This document shows, one piece after another, positions 17,119-25,729 of a stretch of 64,000 bases of DNA. The position numbers and the translations under genes are program-made. The notes beneath the pieces were generated by a model. That model saw nothing but the letters and a program-made list of their open reading frames with translations. It did not search any database and had not been told where the DNA came from. This DNA is from Nonomuraea pusilla. GTDB lineage: Bacteria > Actinomycetota > Actinomycetes > Streptosporangiales > Streptosporangiaceae. Numbering within the stretch: position 1 is the first letter of the stretch; the number at the start of each line of letters is the position of its first letter. The stretch spans positions 186,001 to 250,000 of the forward strand of contig NZ_FOBF01000002.1 of NCBI RefSeq assembly GCF_900109355.1, read 5' to 3'.

Positions 17119-17426
17119 CTCACCGCACCGAGGTCGTTGCGCTCGACCGGAGGCGCGAGCGTGCCGTCCGAGGGGCCGTCCGTGCCGGGCGCCGCGCGTG
17201 GGGGAGCGGCATGAGCGGGAGCGGGCCCGCCGCCTCCTCCTCCTCCTGCCTGGTCCCGGCCGCGGGCCGGCGGCTGAGCCGGATCGCCTCGGCGGCTGGT
17301 TTGACCCTACGTGTGGGACGGTCCGCATGGCCCTGCCGACCGGCCGCGCCATGCGACGGACGAGCACGCCGATCACACTCGACCCGTCGCCGGGGCGTCC
17401 TCCGGTAGGCGCCGGTCGCCGGGGCG
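17119..17426. other. Region without an intact gene
   Basis: These 308 bases hold GC-rich sequence with no credible start, ribosome site or family motif on either strand. A 16-bp direct repeat (GTAGGCGCCGGTCGCC) begins at 17405 and recurs at 17433. The stretch continues into a decayed gene. Confidence 0.6.
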
Positions 17427-17690
17427 TCATCCGTAGGCGCCGGTCGCCTGGAGGTGCTCGTCCGGGACGCCGCCGACGACGTCCAGCCCGGCCCGGCCCC
17501 GGACGAGCAGGATCCAGGGCGGCGCGGCTCGGCGCCGATCGTCAGGGCTACCATCCGGTTCTCCCTCAGGGCCCGGAGCTTCCGCACGGTCTCCGAGCCG
17601 TTCCAGGCGAACGCGAACGGGACATGCGCGGTGTGCCGTACTCGGCGACGCACGCGAGGCGCGTCACGTCGCGAGCCGGCGGCGCCTGGG
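17427..17690 (-). pseudogene. Decayed pyridoxamine-phosphate-oxidase-family gene
   Basis: Family-like text is split over three minus-strand frames: LACVAEYGTP, then VPFAFAWNGSETV and LRALRENRMVALTIG, then ILLVRGRAGLDVVGGVPDEH and a stop at 17427. Read in order, these match the split-barrel flavin-binding proteins that carry a beta-strand with F/W-N-G and a conserved ALTI strand. At least two frameshifts and no usable start make it a pseudogene. It sits between a perfect repeat array and an intact VOC gene. Confidence 0.6.
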
Positions 17691-17800
17691 TTCGGCACCT
17701 CGGTGATCTCGTTCGGTGGCGAGGTCGCTCTTGCCGTCGTCGTTCCCCGGCCCGGCCGGTGGCGCGTTCTGGCCGGTCGCGGGTCGGCCGCGACGGGCCG

Positions 17801-18241
17801 TCAGCCGAGTTCCTCGGCCAGGGCGACGACGATGCCCTCGGGGCCGCGGATGTAGCAGAGCCGGTAGACGTCCTGATACCGGACCACGTCGCCCATGAGT
17901 TCGGCGCCGTGGGTACGCAGGCGGGCGATGACGTCGTCGATGTCCTCGACCGCGAACATGATGCGGCGAATGCCCAGAGTGTTCACCGGGGCGTCCTCCG
18001 GCACGCCGGGGATCGCCTCCGGCGTCTGGTACTTCGCCAGCTCGATCCGCCCGTGGCCGTCCGGGGTCCGCATCATCGCCACGTCCACTCGTTGGTCGTC
18101 GAGCCCGACGAGACTCGCCGCCCAACGCCCTTCGACCACTGCCTTGCCCTCCAGCTCCATGCCGAGTTCCACGAAGAACGCGATGACCGCGTCGAGGTCG
18201 TCGACGATGATGCTGACGTTGTCCATCCGCTTGATCGTCAT
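17801..18241 (-). CDS. VOC-superfamily (glyoxalase/dioxygenase fold) protein
   Basis: The 146-residue protein has two beta-alpha-beta-beta-beta units. The first begins with the typical DNVSIIVDDLDAVIAFFVELG and the second with IRRIMFAVEDIDDVIARLR. The end contains RLCYIRGPEGIVVALAEEL. The family uses metal-dependent chemistry, but the ligands cannot be fixed by eye, so no substrate is offered. The start at 18241 follows GAAGAAGGAG at good spacing. It is the only intact gene in a 1.9-kb decayed stretch. Confidence 0.9.
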   Translation of the reverse strand: MTIKRMDNVSIIVDDLDAVIAFFVELGMELEGKAVVEGRWAASLVGLDDQRVDVAMMRTPDGHGRIELAKYQTPEAIPGVPEDAPVNTLGIRRIMFAVEDIDDVIARLRTHGAELMGDVVRYQDVYRLCYIRGPEGIVVALAEELG

Positions 18242-18479
18242 GGTGGTTCTCCTTCTTCGTCGCGCGGCCCATCATGGCCGCTGATGTACCTGGGACGGAG
18301 CCACCGCCACATTCTCGACATCAGAAACGTACTGAATTCCAGGGACGTGTTTCCGGCCGCCACGGCCCTGGAAGCTCGGCCAGGCGGAAAGCCGCCGCTG
18401 TCCGCGGCGCGGAGGCCATGTCATCGGGTACGAATCCAAGCCACGGCGGGAGCGCAGGGACACGGCGAGCCCGAGTCGG

Positions 18480-18790
18480 CCGGCCGGACCCTCGGCCTCG
18501 TCGAGGTGGACCGGGTCGAGCTGGACGATCTTCAAGGCGACGTCCAGGTCGGGCCTCCAGGGTGAAGAGTCCGGCGACCATCTCCTTGACCTCGATGAAC
18601 GGGCCGCCGGTAGCGGGCCGCCCGCGCGAAATCGAGGAGGCGTGGTGTCGGGCCGCGTTGCGTACCCCGCGACGCCGTGCCCGCCCGGCTCCTCGGCCTG
18701 GGCCAGGCGCCGCTTCGCACTCGGGAGAGCGTCTTCGGGTCCGCCGGCCGGCGGGCGGCGGGCGGCGGGCGGCGGGCGGCGGGCGGCGCG
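18480..18790 (-). pseudogene. Possible MerR-family regulator remnant
   Basis: The minus strand carries RLLDFARAARY in one frame, then FIEVKEMVAGLFTLE in a second, then LDVALKIVQLD in a third. Together they resemble the central helices of MerR regulators. There is no intact DNA-binding domain. The 5' side dissolves into a 7-bp repeat (GGGCGGC, 18752-18787). The call is tentative. Confidence 0.35.
18752..18787. repeat. Heptanucleotide repeat CGGGCGG x5
   Basis: Five uninterrupted copies of a GC-only 7-bp unit lie upstream of the first small secreted protein gene, in non-coding sequence. Confidence 0.9.
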
Positions 18791-18954
18791 ACGAATCTAC
18801 AATGTAAAGGCGCTCGGTCCGATCATGTCTCCATGGGCAGGACGGCATCCTCGACAGCTCGACCACCGACCGAAGTCCAGTCGCCGCGCCGATCCCGCAT
18901 TGCTACGATGAGCAACCGAAAAGCAACTCTTCGTAAACAGGTGGGAGCCCCCTC

Positions 18955-19206
18955 ATGCGCACACTCCTGTACCCCCTCGGCTCGTCCCTGGCCGTGCTCG
19001 GCGCCGCGCTCGCCCTGGTGACGCTGCCGCACGTCAGCGCACGCGCCGACACCGACGCCGGTGAGCGCTACATCGACTCCTTCTTCACCGAGGCAGGGTG
19101 CAGGAAGGCGGGCGCCGACGGCGTGGGCCAGCGGAAGTGGAGCCACTACATCTGTGTCAAGGCGCCCTTCGACCGGCTCGGCACGTGGGACCTGTGGGTG
19201 AAGTAA
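18955..19206 (+). CDS. Small secreted Cys-containing protein A
   Basis: This 83-residue protein has a signal peptide: short basic start, hydrophobic core at about 6-24, and a cleavage-like SARA around 27-30. The mature part is about 52 residues with two Cys and the pattern AGC-x3-AG-x-DG-x5-W-x2-Y-x-C ending in W-x-LW. The same pattern occurs in the product of 23625-23924, so the two are related. A TACGAT box at 18912-18917 and GGTGGGAG before the ATG support expression. It is followed at once by the kinase gene. Function unknown; not a family I can name. Confidence 0.82.
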   Translation: MRTLLYPLGSSLAVLGAALALVTLPHVSARADTDAGERYIDSFFTEAGCRKAGADGVGQRKWSHYICVKAPFDRLGTWDLWVK

Positions 19207-19301
19207 CGGCAGCCTCCGCCCCGGCCCCTGGTCCGGCCCCTGTCCCTGCCTCTGTCCGCCTGTCCGGCGCTTTGCGCGGGCGCGGCGCGTACGCCGCCGG
19301 C

Positions 19302-22157
19302 ATGGCGGGGGCGCTGCTGCTCGCCGTCCTCGTGGCGAGGCTCGCCGCGCTGCTCCCGGGGTGGGGCGAGGAGGGGTTCGGCGGGCCGGGCGGCGTGCGC
19401 GCCGCCGCCGAGGCCACCCGGCTCGTGGTCGGGCTGCCGGTCTGCGTGGTCGCGGTGCTGCTGCTCGCCGACAGGTACGCCTGCCGCAGGGGCGCGCTGG
19501 TGCTGGCCGCCGGCGCGGTCTGGATCGGGCCTCCCGCGTTGCTCGAGGTGCTCGCCGGGCTGTGGGGCCAGGCCGTCCCGGTCGCCGCGGTGACGCTGCT
19601 GCTGGCCGCGTCGGCCACCGCCTGCCAGCCGCTCACCGTCCTCCTGCTGCCCCTGTGCCTGCTGCCGTCCCCGTTCCCGCCCGGCTGGCGGCGTGGCGTG
19701 GTCGCCGGGTGCGCCGTGGTGACGATGGCGTACGCGCTGGTCTGGGGTCTTGGCACGCCCGGACTTGCCGGAGTGCCGAGCCCGTGGTCGGGCACGGGGC
19801 CGGGGGAGTGGGCGGGCGACCTGCTGCACGAGAGCCAGGACGCCCTCGACGCCATGACGCTCGTGGTGGCCACCGCTGTCACGGCCGATCTGGCGTGGGG
19901 CGCGCTCCGCGCGCCGGAGCGGGACGGCCGCCGTGTCAGGGCGCTCATCGCGGTGGCGTACCCGGTGTGCGTCTGCCTGCTGCTGTCCGACCTGTGGAGC
20001 GAGCGGGGCACGGTCGTCGCGCGGTCGGCCGGGGTCGCGGTGTGGCTCGCGGTGATCTGCGGCGCGGCCTCGCGCGGCGGGCTGTGGCGGTTGGAGCGGG
20101 TCACCAGTCACCGGCTGGCCCGCGCGTTCGTGCTGGCCGTGCTCGCGGTCGCCGCCGCCGTCGCGGGAACGGCGGCCTGGACGGCCCACCCGGCGGGGCG
20201 CAGCGCGGAGACGGCCGTCGCGGTGGGATGCGCGCTGGTGGCGGGCTGGGCGGCCAGGCCGCTCGTGCGCCATGCCTCGCTGGCCGTCGAGCGGGCCTTC
20301 TACGGTCCCCGCGCCCGCCCGCACGAGGCGGTGCGGGCGCTGGCCGCGCGGCTGCAGCACGCGCCGTACCCGAGCGACGTGCCCGAGCAGATCTGCCGCA
20401 GCGTGGTGGAGGACCTCGGGCTGTCCGGGGCCCGCATCGCCGTCGAGACCCGGTCGGGCCCGCGACTGCTGGCCGCCGCCGGCGCCCCGGTCGGCGAACC
20501 CGTTCAGGTCTTCCTCCTGCGCCACCACGGGCAGGTGGTGGGCCGTCTGGAGGCGTCCAGGGACGGCGCCAGCACACCGGAGGAGCGCGACGGCGAGCTG
20601 CTGTCGCTTCTGGCGGACCAGGCCAGCCCGGCACTGGCCGCCCTGCGCCTGGGGGAAGAGGCGCAGATGGCGCGCGAACGCCTGGTGCTCGCCCGCGAGG
20701 AGGAACGCCGCCGGCTGCGCAGGGAGATCCACGACGGCCTCGGCCCGCAACTGGCCGCCGTGCAACTCCGCCTCGGCACAGCCCAGGCATGCATGGCCGA
20801 CGTCGCGGCGTCGGGAGGCGCGGCGCGCGATGGTGCCTCGCCGGCCTCCGGCGGTCCCGGATGCGCGTGTCCTGCTGATGCAGGGGGCTTGCCGGGGCCG
20901 GTCGAGGGTGGCGGCCGGGAGTTCGGGAGCTCCGCGGGTCCGGCCGGATCGCTGGGTGCCGCCGGGGCGCAACTGCGGGCGGCGGCGGAGGTGCTGGGCG
21001 AGGCGCTGGCGGAGATCCGGCGCATCACCGCCGGACTCACGCCCGCCCTCCTCGTGGAGCGCGGCCTGTTCGACGCCACCAGACTGCTGGCGCGCCGGCT
21101 CACCACCGAAGCGGTCGAGGTCGTCGTGGACGATCCGGTCACGCCGCTGCCGCCACCGGCGCCCGCGGTGGAGACGGCCGCGTACCGCATCGCCGCCGAG
21201 GCGATCACGAACGCGGTACGGCACGCGCGCGCCCGCCACGTCCGGGTCGCCTTCACGGCGGGGCCCGCCGAGCTCACCGTGACCGTCGCGGACGACGGCG
21301 CCGGGTTCGCCGCCGGCGTCGTACCGGGCACCGGGCTGGCCTCGCTCGTGGAGCGGGCCGAGGAGATCGGCGGCAGCGCCACCATCGACACCACCCCGGA
21401 CGGCACCACGATCACCGCCACCCTGCCCACCATGAGAACGCCCCCTGCCGCCCCCGCCACGGCCTTACCCGCCGCCAACCCTGACAGCCCCGCACCCACC
21501 ACGCCCCTTCAACCGAGAGTGACGACTCCGAGCACGGCCGCAACACCCTGGCCCTTTCGGGCGGCGGGGGCGATTCCGGGCACAGCCGCGACCGGCTCGC
21601 CCTTTCTGGCGGCGGGGACGATTCCGGATTCGGCTGCGACCGCCTGGCGCTTGCAGGCGACCGGGACGCCCCCGGGCGTGGCCGCGACCTCCTGGCTCTC
21701 TCAGCCGTCCGGCACGCCTCTGGGTACGGGCGCGACCTCCTGGCCACTTCTGGTGACCGGGACGACTGCGAGTATGGCCGCGACTACCTGGCTCTTTCGG
21801 GCGGTGGGGACGACTCCGGGCACGAGCGCGACCTCCTGGCCCCTTCCGGCGGCGGGGACGATTCCGGGCGGGGGTGTGGCCCTCCCGGCAGCCCCTGTGG
21901 GAGCGGCCGTCGGAATGGCCCTTCCTGGTGCAGGCCCCGGTTCCGCTGGGGTCGCGGGCGGGGCTGTCCTTTCGACTGCCGATCTTGCCCCCGACGCGGC
22001 AACGGCGATCCCCTTCCCTTCTACGGCGATCGCCCTCCCCTCTACGGCGGATGCCGACACCGACCAGGGGACGTCCCCTCGCATGAGGAACGAAGCGCGC
22101 GACGGTGGGGGCGCCCTCGCATCCCCTGACAAGGAGGTCGGCGATGGAGGAGCATGA
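19302..22157 (+). CDS. Large sensor histidine kinase with repeat tail
   Basis: The protein has about 951 residues. Several membrane segments span roughly residues 1-310, followed by a GAF-like region (about 345-455), a HisKA_3 helix with His477 in REIHDGLGPQ, and an ATPase domain (YRIAAEAITNAVRHA, then VADDGAGF and GTGLASLVERA). Two oddities: about 55 low-complexity residues are inserted within the dimerisation region (near 499-553), and the C-terminus has some 240 extra residues, of which 745-856 are seven 16-residue repeats. No good ribosome site precedes ATG 19302; TTG 19272 is possible, and coupling to the small secreted protein is likely. It overlaps the response regulator start by 14 bases. 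Confidence 0.9.
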   Translation: MAGALLLAVLVARLAALLPGWGEEGFGGPGGVRAAAEATRLVVGLPVCVVAVLLLADRYACRRGALVLAAGAVWIGPPALLEVLAGLWGQAVPVAAVTLLLAASATACQPLTVLLLPLCLLPSPFPPGWRRGVVAGCAVVTMAYALVWGLGTPGLAGVPSPWSGTGPGEWAGDLLHESQDALDAMTLVVATAVTADLAWGALRAPERDGRRVRALIAVAYPVCVCLLLSDLWSERGTVVARSAGVAVWLAVICGAASRGGLWRLERVTSHRLARAFVLAVLAVAAAVAGTAAWTAHPAGRSAETAVAVGCALVAGWAARPLVRHASLAVERAFYGPRARPHEAVRALAARLQHAPYPSDVPEQICRSVVEDLGLSGARIAVETRSGPRLLAAAGAPVGEPVQVFLLRHHGQVVGRLEASRDGASTPEERDGELLSLLADQASPALAALRLGEEAQMARERLVLAREEERRRLRREIHDGLGPQLAAVQLRLGTAQACMADVAASGGAARDGASPASGGPGCACPADAGGLPGPVEGGGREFGSSAGPAGSLGAAGAQLRAAAEVLGEALAEIRRITAGLTPALLVERGLFDATRLLARRLTTEAVEVVVDDPVTPLPPPAPAVETAAYRIAAEAITNAVRHARARHVRVAFTAGPAELTVTVADDGAGFAAGVVPGTGLASLVERAEEIGGSATIDTTPDGTTITATLPTMRTPPAAPATALPAANPDSPAPTTPLQPRVTTPSTAATPWPFRAAGAIPGTAATGSPFLAAGTIPDSAATAWRLQATGTPPGVAATSWLSQPSGTPLGTGATSWPLLVTGTTASMAATTWLFRAVGTTPGTSATSWPLPAAGTIPGGGVALPAAPVGAAVGMALPGAGPGSAGVAGGAVLSTADLAPDAATAIPFPSTAIALPSTADADTDQGTSPRMRNEARDGGGALASPDKEVGDGGA
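21534..21869 (+). repeat. Seven 48-bp in-frame repeats (16-residue units)
   Basis: Each unit encodes a variant of AATSWPLxAAGTIPGT. Seven consecutive units, all in frame and none with a stop, make up the kinase tail. The units are diverged from each other, so the array is not recent. Confidence 0.9.
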
Positions 22158-22818
22158 CGGCGGTGCGGCGCCTCCCTGGCGGGTGCTGCTGGTCGACGAT
22201 CACCCGTTGTTCCTGGAGGGGCTGGCCGCGGCGGTGGGGCTCGACGGCGAGTTCGAGGTCGTGGGCAGGGCGGCCACCGGCGAGGAGGCGCTCGCCGAGG
22301 CCGCCCGTACCCGACCCGACCTGGTGGTCATGGACCTGGGGCTGCCGGGCCGGTCCGGTGTGGAGACGACCCGGCTCCTCCTGCAGGCCCAGCCGGCCGC
22401 GCGTGTCCTCGTCATGACGATGTCGGAGGACGACGACAACCTGCTGGCCGCCGTCCGGGCCGGTGCCCGCGGCTACCTGCTGAAAGGCGCCGTACGGGAG
22501 GAGATCCTGCTCGCGCTGCGAACAGTCGGGCGGGGCGGCGCGGTGTTCAGCCCGTCGATGGCCGAACGCCTCGCCCGCCTGTTCGCAGCCGTCTCCGAGG
22601 GGCCCGCCAGGGAGGCGTTCCCGAACCTCACAGGCAGGGAACGCGAGATCCTCGACCTGCTCGCGCAGGGGCTGACCTACCGGCAGATCGCGCAGCGGCT
22701 CGTCGTCGCCGACAAGACCGTGCGCAACCACGTCGGGTCGATCTTCGCCAAGCTGCAGGTCCCCGACCGGGCCGCGGCGATCGTCCGGGCGAGAAACGCC
22801 GGCCTCGGCTCCGCCTGA
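22144..22818 (+). CDS. NarL-type response regulator
   Basis: The 224-residue regulator has a receiver with LVDDHPLFLEGL, phospho-acceptor Asp64 in VVMDLGLPG, and LLKGAV in place of the more usual LLKD. Its C-terminal LuxR helix-turn-helix has LTGREREILDLLAQGL and KTVRNHVGSIF. The ATG at 22144 follows a near-perfect AAGGAGG six or seven bases upstream and lies inside the end of the kinase gene, so the two are co-translated. A longer in-frame start at 22105 lacks such a site. Targets are unknown; the flanking small secreted protein genes are candidates by position. Confidence 0.95.
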   Translation: MEEHDGGAAPPWRVLLVDDHPLFLEGLAAAVGLDGEFEVVGRAATGEEALAEAARTRPDLVVMDLGLPGRSGVETTRLLLQAQPAARVLVMTMSEDDDNLLAAVRAGARGYLLKGAVREEILLALRTVGRGGAVFSPSMAERLARLFAAVSEGPAREAFPNLTGREREILDLLAQGLTYRQIAQRLVVADKTVRNHVGSIFAKLQVPDRAAAIVRARNAGLGSA

Positions 22819-23624
22819 CCAGCCCGGCCGCCACTCTGGTCGGCCGGACCCACCCCCCGATGCTGACCCCACACCGGCGCCGCCCTGGGGCGGCCGGACG
22901 CGCCTGCGATGTTGAATCGGACCGGTACAGGCCTGGCTTGGGCCGGCCGGTCGCCGACCTCGGGATCAGACCGGGTACGCGCCAGCCTGGCCTGGCCCGC
23001 GCCGCGACGCCGGGACCAGATTCGCCCTGACCCCGGGCTGGCCGGTGCGTCTGTGGTCGGACCGGCATCGGCCCTCCCTTGACCTGGCGCGTTCCCGACC
23101 TCAGGGCATACCGAGTACCGGCCCCAGCATGGCCCGTCCCCGGCGCTGACACCAGGTCGGCGCCGCCCTGGGGTGTCGCCGGTGTTGGATCGGGATGGCA
23201 GCGGCTCTGGCTTGCCACGCCCCGTGCTGGGGGCGGACCGGGTTGGTCGGCCGGGTTGAGCCCCGCTCGGGCGGCTCGGAGAGGGCCCCGCCTGGCCCGT
23301 ACGGTCGGGTGAGGACTGCTGAGCTGGTTGGCCGATCCGTACGGGCCGGGGGGAAGGTGGACCGGCTGGCCGGTCCATTACCCGGAGGGGCTGGGCCCGT
23401 CAGCCGGTTCTGTGGCTGGGCAGGGCCGGTTGGTCGGTCGGTAAGGGCCTGGAGGGGCTGGGCCGGTCAGCCGGTTCCTGCGGCTGGGCAGGGGTGGGCT
23501 GGTTGGCCAGTTCGTGAGGGGCCGGAGGGGCTGGGCTCCTTGGCCGCTCCCGTACCGGACCGGTGGAGCGGGGGCCGGTTGGAGGGGGTGGGGCGGCGTG
23601 GGGGTGGCCGGCCGGTGGGGGTGG
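22819..23624. repeat. Non-coding repeat-rich region
   Basis: About 800 bp without a credible gene. Diverged long repeats can be seen: CGCCGCCCTGGGG recurs near 22880 and 23161, TTGAATCGG and TTGGATCGG follow in each, and the CGACCTC-GGG text at about 22964 recurs at 23096. A second, tighter repeat of about 70 bp begins GGAGGGGCTGGG at 23384, 23451 and 23524. Open frames exist only because of base composition. I saw no tRNA or known RNA. Confidence 0.65.
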
Positions 23625-23924
23625 TCAGCGGTCCGTCCAGAGGATCCACTGGAGCGTGCCGTCCGCGCACTGGTACTGCGACCAGTGGCCGCGATCGATC
23701 CCGTCCCGGCCCGCCTGCTCGCAGCCGGCCCGCGTCCAGTACTTGCCGCGCAGGACGGGCAGGTCGGCGGGGAGCACGGGCGAGACCTGGGAGGCGACCG
23801 TACCGGCGGTGACGGCGGCGGCGAGCTGGTGGGCGGTGCCGGTCTCGGCGGAGGCGGCGTGGTGGAGGGCGCCGGCGGCGGCGATGGCGGCGGCGAGGCC
23901 GGCGACGGTGAGCATGCGCTTCAT
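23625..23924 (-). CDS. Small secreted Cys-containing protein B
   Basis: The 99-residue protein has a signal peptide (MKRMLTVAG start, Ala-rich core, AASA cleavage-like site near 23-26). Its end repeats the pattern of the 18955 gene: RAGC-x3-AG-x-DGI-x3-HW-x2-Y-x-C, then WILW. The two Cys are 18 residues apart. The start at 23924 follows GGAAGG. The two related genes flank the kinase/regulator pair in convergent orientation. Function unknown; an extracellular signal or effector for that system is a guess from position. Confidence 0.85.
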   Translation of the reverse strand: MKRMLTVAGLAAAIAAAGALHHAASAETGTAHQLAAAVTAGTVASQVSPVLPADLPVLRGKYWTRAGCEQAGRDGIDRGHWSQYQCADGTLQWILWTDR

Positions 23925-24235
23925 GGGTTTCCTTCCGTTCCTTCCTTCGGTGGCAGGCCCGCCGGTGGGACGGGCCTGTGCTGACCAGTCAGGGAGCGCC
24001 GTTCGGGCCGGCGTCCCGTGTCCGGCGAGCGGGAGGGCCGTGTTTGTCGGCGTTCCGTGTTCGTCGGACAGGAACGAGTGTGGCCCGCCCTGTGTCCTGG
24101 GCGCCTGGGCCGTGCGGCCCGTCATGGTCCCGGGAATGAGGCCGCAACTTTGCCGAAGGGGGTATTCGGCCTGAATAGCCATATTGCTACTGTTGGTGAC
24201 GTATCAAGTGCTATCAGTCACCATGGGGGTTCGCA
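23925..24235. promoter_or_regulatory. Divergent promoter region
   Basis: The 311-bp gap serves the leftward small secreted protein gene and the rightward monooxygenase gene. It has an AT-richer end near the monooxygenase and a GGTGAC/GTCACC dyad. It also contains a short AGGCCCG/CGGGCCT hairpin near 23954. No further gene is seen. Confidence 0.5.
24195..24222. promoter_or_regulatory. Dyad GGTGAC-N16-GTCACC
   Basis: Perfect 6-bp arms flank two direct TATCA copies, 14 bp before the monooxygenase start. The position would block transcription or initiation, as for a repressor site. Confidence 0.45.
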
Positions 24236-25438
24236 GTGAAGATCGCCTGCGTGGGCGGCGGTCCCGCCAGCCTGTACTTCTCCATCCTGATGAAGCGGAT
24301 GTCCCCGTCCGAGGACATCACGGTCTACGAGCGCGACCCCGTCGGATCCACGTACGGGTGGGGCGTGACCTACTCGGACCGGTTGCTCGGCAATCTGTAC
24401 AGCGCCGACCAGGAGTCCGCGTGCGCCATCGCCGAGAGTTCGGCCTCCTGGAACCGCTGGGACCACCACCGCGAGGACGTCGCCATGACGACGCGTCCCG
24501 GCCACGCGGGTTACGGCATCAGCCGCCGCCGGCTGCTCTCCATCCTGGCTCAGCGGGCCCGCGTCCTCGGGGTGCGCATCCAGTACGAGCGCGAGATCAC
24601 CGACGAGGGCGAGCTGGCCGAGGCCGACCTGATCGTCGCCGGTGACGGGGTCAACAGCGCGCTGCGCAACCGTCACGCCGACCACTTCGGCACCCAGGTG
24701 ACGGCCGGGCGGAACGTCTACCTGTGGCTCGGCACGACCCGGGTGTTCGAGTTCTTCACGTTCGCGTTCAAGGAGACCGTGCACGGGTGGATCTGGTGCT
24801 ACGGCTACCCGTACGACCCGCGGCACAGCACCTGCGTCGTCGAATGCTCGCCGGAGACGTGGAAGGGGCTCGGGTTCGACCGGGGGACCGAGGCCGACAC
24901 ACTGGCCCGGCTGGAGAAGATCTTCGCCGGCATGCTGGACGGCCACCCGCTCATGGGCCGCGGCGACGGCGAGGGCGGCGCGCACTGGCTGAACTTCCGC
25001 ATGGTCGACAACCGGACGTGGTACCGGGACAACGTCGTCCTGATCGGGGACGCCGCCCACACCACGCACTACTCCATCGGCGCGGGCACCGGCCTCGCGC
25101 TGGGCGACGCCGCGACCCTCGTCAACGCGTTGCTGGAGGACCCGCGGCTGCCGTCCGCGCTCGCCGCCTACGAGAAGGAGGCGAAGGCGGCGCTGCGGAC
25201 CGCCCGCCTGGCGGGCCGGCGCAGCGCCCGCTGGTACGAGAACATCCGGCGCTACACCGGCCTGCCGCCGGAGCAGATGTTCAAGCTGCACAGGGCGCGG
25301 TACTCCCTGCTGCTCCCGTACGTACCGCCGCGGCTGTACTACTGGGCGGGCCGGGTGAACGAGAAGTCGCTCGCCCGCGCCACCGGCTGGGTGTCCGGGA
25401 AGGTCGCCCGCGCCAGGGAGACCTTTACGCCACAGTAG
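24236..25438 (+). CDS. FAD-dependent aromatic monooxygenase
   Basis: The 400-residue flavoprotein starts with a Rossmann dinucleotide site, ACVGGGPASLYFSIL, followed by VYERD. It has a mid-region GDGVNSALR (the DG motif of class A hydroxylases) and a late flavin-ribityl motif, GDAAHTTHYSIGAGTGLALGDA. That last motif, with H-x2-YSIG, is typical of hydroxylases acting on aromatic CoA esters and of VioD-like enzymes. The substrate is therefore probably an aromatic acyl or indolic compound, but I cannot say which. GTG 24236 is the start; the run of G at 24225-24229 may serve as ribosome site. It stands alone, under a dyad operator. Confidence 0.85.
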   Translation: MKIACVGGGPASLYFSILMKRMSPSEDITVYERDPVGSTYGWGVTYSDRLLGNLYSADQESACAIAESSASWNRWDHHREDVAMTTRPGHAGYGISRRRLLSILAQRARVLGVRIQYEREITDEGELAEADLIVAGDGVNSALRNRHADHFGTQVTAGRNVYLWLGTTRVFEFFTFAFKETVHGWIWCYGYPYDPRHSTCVVECSPETWKGLGFDRGTEADTLARLEKIFAGMLDGHPLMGRGDGEGGAHWLNFRMVDNRTWYRDNVVLIGDAAHTTHYSIGAGTGLALGDAATLVNALLEDPRLPSALAAYEKEAKAALRTARLAGRRSARWYENIRRYTGLPPEQMFKLHRARYSLLLPYVPPRLYYWAGRVNEKSLARATGWVSGKVARARETFTPQ

Positions 25439-25521
25439 GCGCCAGGCGGACCCGTACGTGACCGGCCAGGCGGGCCGCATGCCGCATCAGGCGCGCCCAG
25501 CCGGTACGCCACAGTAAGCGC
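25426..25521. repeat. 17-bp direct repeat pair
   Basis: TACGCCACAGTARGCGC occurs at 25426-25442 (across the monooxygenase stop) and again at 25505-25521 with one mismatch. It probably records a small duplication at the 3' end of the gene. Confidence 0.6.
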
Positions 25522-25729
25522 TGCCCGCGCCCGGGTGGCACGACCGCCGGCCGTTCAGCGCGGTGATGGCCGTGCAGGTGCGGCCACGGCGCGGGCGCGG
25601 CCCGGCGTTCGGCTTCTGCGGCACGCGGGCGGGCGCAAGCCGCAGGCGGTGGTGTGGTCCTGGTCCAAGTGGCAGAAGACGCGGCGTGATGAACCGGGCC
25701 GCGATGCAGGTCTGCCCGTAACCGGCCGG

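Noticed and set aside
22677-23378. A 233-codon minus-strand frame in the repeat region
   Set aside because: Pro/Gly/Arg-rich text with no motif, and it runs into the response regulator gene. It is explained by repeats and base composition.
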